Shown piece after piece: positions 4,886 to 7,225 of a stretch of DNA of 7,225 nt (its first letter is position 1; the number at the start of each line of letters is the position of its first letter). Location: assembly GCA_016788685.1 (NCBI GenBank), contig JAEUSS010000080.1:1-7225 (forward strand), written 5' to 3'. Under the pieces are notes generated by a model that was not told the DNA's origin, did not search any database, and was given only the letters and a program-made list of their open reading frames with translations. The position numbers and the translations under genes were made by a program. This DNA comes from Prolixibacteraceae bacterium. GTDB lineage: Bacteria; Bacteroidota; Bacteroidia; Bacteroidales; Prolixibacteraceae.

Positions 4886-4923
4886 TTATTCATCGGATGA
4901 CGATAAAATCATCCGATGAATAA
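4886..4923. terminator. Perfect 15-bp inverted repeat between convergent genes
   Basis: TTATTCATCGGATGA (4886-4900) and TCATCCGATGAATAA (4909-4923) pair perfectly around the 8-base loop CGATAAAA. The repeat begins 12 bp after the stop of the DUF1080 gene and ends 2 bp before the stop of dgt, so it can fold in both transcripts. There is no T-run on either side, so it is not a textbook terminator. Bidirectional 3'-end formation or RNA protection is the likely role. Confidence 0.6.
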
Positions 4924-4925
4924 AA

Positions 4926-6263
4926 TTAAATCCCTGGAATATTAATTCCGCGTATCTTCCGGTACAGATCGAGCGCATACAGGTCGGTCATTCCGGAGAC
5001 AAAATCGACAACTGCCTGAACTTTTTCGTAGGTGGACTGGTGGGCGCCGCGGTACTGATCGGGTATGAGTTGAAGCATCTTCTTCGAAATTCCTTCTTTG
5101 GGGTTCAGGATTGCTTCAATAAAGACTTCGAGCAGGGTGCCGATAATCTGGTAGCCCGAAATTTCGATCTCAACGACCGAACGGTCATTGTAAATATCGC
5201 GGATGCTTGCATTTTTAATTATTTCCATAGCCTCCAGTGATGTCGGAGAAACCTGATCGATCAGTGCTTTTTGAAAACTTCCGGAGAGAATTTCTTCTTG
5301 TTTTTCCCAAAACACATCCACACATTGTTTGACCAGTTTGCCGATCACGCTGGCGCGCAAGTAGGCGATCTGTTCGTTAGGATCGGTTACCAGGTTGAGC
5401 GTTTCGTTCATTCGCGTGATCTGCTTTTGTTCCGTCCGGGAATCGAAGAAGCCCATGAGTAGTGACCGGGTCTGATCGAAAGCGTGTATTTTTAGTTTAT
5501 GTGCATCTTCCAGATCCATCAGCTGGTAGCAAATGTCATCGGCGGCTTCAACCAAAAATACCAGCGGGTGCCTGACGTATTTGTCCGGATCTTTACTCAT
5601 CCGGGTTAGTCCCAATTCGTTGGCAATACGCCCGAAAATGACTTTTTCAGACTGGAAGAACCCGAATTTCGGTTTCTCGGTCAGCATGGATTCGAACGGA
5701 TATTTTACGATGGAAGCCAGCGTAGTGTATGTCAGCGCAAAACCGCCTTCGCGCCGGCCGTTGAACTGATGGCTGAGTAGCCTGAAGGCATTGGCATTTC
5801 CGTCGAATTGCGTAAAATCGCGCCATTCGGCTTCCGAAAGTTCATTTTTTAATCTTGGTTCGGTGCTTTTTTTGAAAAACTGTGCAATGGCATCCTCACC
5901 CGAGTGCCCGAACGGAGGGTTTCCCATGTCGTGGGCCAGGCAGGCTGCCGAAACGACCGATCCGATCTCCTGAAAAAGAGGATTTCCGACCTCCATTTTT
6001 TCATTTTCAGCTTTTTCAACAAACATGCTCCCCAGAGACCGGCCTACGCTGGCTACCTCCAGGCTGTGTGTCAGTCGGTTGTGTACGAAGATGCTTCCGG
6101 GAAGCGGAAAAACCTGTGTTTTATTCTGCATCCTCCGGAAAGGCGACGAAAAGATAATCCGGTCGTAATCGCGCTGAAACTGGGTGCGGCTGTGTTTGAT
6201 ATCGTTTGTCGAAAGTGCTTCCTGTCCAAGACGGGTCGTTGATATAATCTGGTTCCAATTCAT
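4926..6263 (-). CDS. dgt: Deoxyguanosinetriphosphate triphosphohydrolase (dGTPase)
   Basis: An HD-domain enzyme that hydrolyses dGTP to deoxyguanosine and triphosphate in the cytosol, helping set dNTP levels. It has 445 residues; E. coli Dgt has 505. Metal-site residues are present: His66 in HNRLTHSLEVA (61-71), His111-Asp112 in AHDMGNPPFGHSGE (110-123), and Asp242 in EAADDICYQLMDLEDA (239-254). His120 in the FGH part matches the conserved catalytic-region histidine. The family signature QFDGNANAFRLL lies at 152-163. SSPFRRMQNKTQVF (39-52) near the N-terminus is also typical. The ATG at 6263 gives the usual N-terminus. It lies 45 bp after the metallopeptidase gene on the same strand and may be cotranscribed with it. 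Homologues of this group may also accept other dNTPs and can be activated allosterically, so strict dGTP specificity is inferred. Confidence 0.93.
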   Translation of the reverse strand: MNWNQIISTTRLGQEALSTNDIKHSRTQFQRDYDRIIFSSPFRRMQNKTQVFPLPGSIFVHNRLTHSLEVASVGRSLGSMFVEKAENEKMEVGNPLFQEIGSVVSAACLAHDMGNPPFGHSGEDAIAQFFKKSTEPRLKNELSEAEWRDFTQFDGNANAFRLLSHQFNGRREGGFALTYTTLASIVKYPFESMLTEKPKFGFFQSEKVIFGRIANELGLTRMSKDPDKYVRHPLVFLVEAADDICYQLMDLEDAHKLKIHAFDQTRSLLMGFFDSRTEQKQITRMNETLNLVTDPNEQIAYLRASVIGKLVKQCVDVFWEKQEEILSGSFQKALIDQVSPTSLEAMEIIKNASIRDIYNDRSVVEIEISGYQIIGTLLEVFIEAILNPKEGISKKMLQLIPDQYRGAHQSTYEKVQAVVDFVSGMTDLYALDLYRKIRGINIPGI

Positions 6264-6308
6264 TCGGTAATATTTTTTGTAAAAATAGTTTGTTGTGCCC
6301 GATTTTCG

Positions 6309-7019
6309 TTAAAAAGTTTGTGTCCGGTAATTATTCATTTCTTTATCGGCCTCTCGGGCATTCGGATAACATTTTTCCAGCAGTTGCCAGAATTTTGGTC
6401 CGTGATTTTTTTCGACCGTATGCGCCAGTTCGTGCAACAGTACGTAATCAATAAGGTGTTCGGGCAGGCGCATCAGGTGGAGGTTCAGGTTAATGTTGTT
6501 GGCCGAGGAGCAACTTCCCCAGCGGGTTGACGCATTTTTGATGCTGATGTTCTGATAGCTGAATCCATGCTTGTCAGCCAGTTCCTTAAGCCGTTTCGGA
6601 AGGAATATTTTTGCCTCCCAGCGCATAACATCAATCAGCGTATTTTTTATAAACTCCTGAACACGTTGGTGTTCGTGGGCTACCTTTTCAGGAATGAATA
6701 TCTGAATCATACCATTGCCTACCCGGTTGTAAACCTTATCCGTATCGCCTTTTGTGATCGCTAATTGATGAAATCGGGTTTTAAAACAGCTTTCAGGAGC
6801 AAAAATGGTTAAACCAGCTTGTATTTTGGATTGTTGTTTCTGAATCCATTCAGTTTTCGACTCAACAAAGCGGATGGCATCGCGGTAAAGTACTGAAGGA
6901 GGCATGGAGACTACAACCTCTCCGCCGGATTTCACACTCAGGCGGATTCTTTTGGAGCGGTTGTTAATAGTGAACGATACAGAGCCAACTTGTTCAATAT
7001 TTATGTATTTTGTAGTCAT
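6309..7019 (-). CDS. YgjP/DUF45-type zinc metallopeptidase
   Basis: Member of the YgjP-like family (DUF45, Pfam PF01863), related to the WLM/SprT-like metal-dependent peptidases. From the ATG at 7019 it has 236 residues. The zinc site HELAH (196-200) plus a third histidine in the following KNHGPKFW (204-211) form an HExxH...H motif with Glu197 as catalytic base. It is preceded by the family hallmark TRWGSCS (165-171). The N-terminal third is a beta-rich domain (IRLSVKSGGEVVVSMPP). No signal peptide or membrane segment is seen, so it should be cytosolic. A TTG at 7034 is in frame and would add five residues, but the ATG fits the family better. Some relatives have been reported to have nucleotide pyrophosphatase activity, so the substrate is uncertain. 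It precedes dgt by 45 bp on the same strand. Confidence 0.85.
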   Translation of the reverse strand: MTTKYINIEQVGSVSFTINNRSKRIRLSVKSGGEVVVSMPPSVLYRDAIRFVESKTEWIQKQQSKIQAGLTIFAPESCFKTRFHQLAITKGDTDKVYNRVGNGMIQIFIPEKVAHEHQRVQEFIKNTLIDVMRWEAKIFLPKRLKELADKHGFSYQNISIKNASTRWGSCSSANNINLNLHLMRLPEHLIDYVLLHELAHTVEKNHGPKFWQLLEKCYPNAREADKEMNNYRTQTF

Positions 7020-7072
7020 TAAATGTTCATCCAATATTTTGCTAAAGTAATCAAACCAAAAAAACTAATCAT
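7020..7072. promoter_or_regulatory. Short divergent promoter region
   Basis: Only 53 bp separate the ATG of the metallopeptidase gene (minus) from the ATG at 7073 (plus). The stretch is AT-rich. The best minus-strand candidate is TACTTTAG (7049-7042), one mismatch from TAnnTTTG, without a well placed TTG. Any promoters here must overlap. Confidence 0.3.
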
Positions 7073-7225
7073 ATGGAACGGAATAAACGATTTGAAGTTT
7101 TTGGAACGTTAACAAAAACAGAAACAGTTTTTACAATTGATGACAAAATTATCCCCGGGACGTTGGTTTTTGAGGCATTGCGCCCGTTTCCGGGATACTA
7201 TTCAGAATCTCCGACCAGCGCGAAA
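7073..7225 (+). CDS. Start of an unrecognised gene, cut by the window end
   Basis: An open frame begins with ATG at 7073 and runs 51 codons to the last base without a stop. The N-terminus reads MERNKRFEVFGTLTKTETVF, then a segment with IDDKIIPGTLVFEALRPFPGYY. It has no signal peptide or membrane segment in the visible part. Composition and codon use look like the neighbouring real genes, and the start follows an A-rich leader as is common in Bacteroidetes. I do not recognise the family. It is divergent from the metallopeptidase gene. Confidence 0.6.
   Translation, partial: MERNKRFEVFGTLTKTETVFTIDDKIIPGTLVFEALRPFPGYYSESPTSAK

Noticed and set aside
5882..6242. Plus-strand frames opposite dgt, up to 112 codons
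   Set aside because: They lie antisense to the conserved HD-domain region of dgt, whose motifs explain the sequence.
6318..6764. Plus-strand frames opposite the metallopeptidase gene
   Set aside because: They are shadows of the HExxH protein on the minus strand.
1..7225. CRISPR array, insertion sequence or defence island
   Set aside because: No regularly spaced repeats, no transposase or integrase motif and no defence-type domain were found on either strand.

Overview
The window looks like ordinary chromosome from a Bacteroidota bacterium. A Bacteroidales/Marinilabiliales-type lineage is my inference, not something proven here. The support is: a DUF5808 small membrane protein, a RhaD of the Bacteroidetes length and type, A-rich leaders mostly lacking Shine-Dalgarno sequences, and several matches to the Bacteroidetes -7 promoter element TAnnTTTG. 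Coding regions have balanced base composition, while positions 1-540 are strikingly AT-rich.

Layout. Positions 1-537 hold no convincing gene. Two tandem minus-strand tRNA-Gln genes (anticodons CTG and TTG, 587-786) follow, with a strong intrinsic terminator just past their 3' end. A plus-strand rhaD (rhamnulose-1-phosphate aldolase) stands alone and ends in a classic terminator. That terminator lies inside the 3' end of a convergent gene for a helical, HEAT/ARM-like protein. Divergent from the helical-protein gene is a MutT-type Nudix gene, probably starting at a GTG. Its 3' end overlaps by 69 bp a convergent gene for a four-helix membrane protein. Next come a small minus-strand DUF5808 protein, a gene-poor stretch of about 360 bp, and a secreted DUF1080 (3-keto-disaccharide hydrolase family) protein on the plus strand. 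A perfect 15-bp inverted repeat separates this from a minus-strand pair: a YgjP/DUF45-type zinc metallopeptidase followed 45 bp later by a dGTPase (dgt). Divergent from the metallopeptidase, a gene truncated by the window end begins at 7073.

Function. The genes form several short units rather than one pathway. RhaD belongs to L-rhamnose breakdown, but no rhamnose kinase, isomerase, transporter or regulator lies nearby. MutT and Dgt both act on the dGTP/8-oxo-dGTP pool but are about 2 kb apart on opposite strands. The DUF1080 protein is a likely periplasmic carbohydrate-active protein without visible partners.

I found no CRISPR array, insertion sequence, phage gene or defence module, and nothing that convincingly makes a new system. 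The points most worth checking are the transcript and structure logic at the convergent gene ends, the AT-rich gene-free stretch beside the tRNA genes, and the unrecognised genes at 3006-3515, 1979-2536 and 7073-7225.
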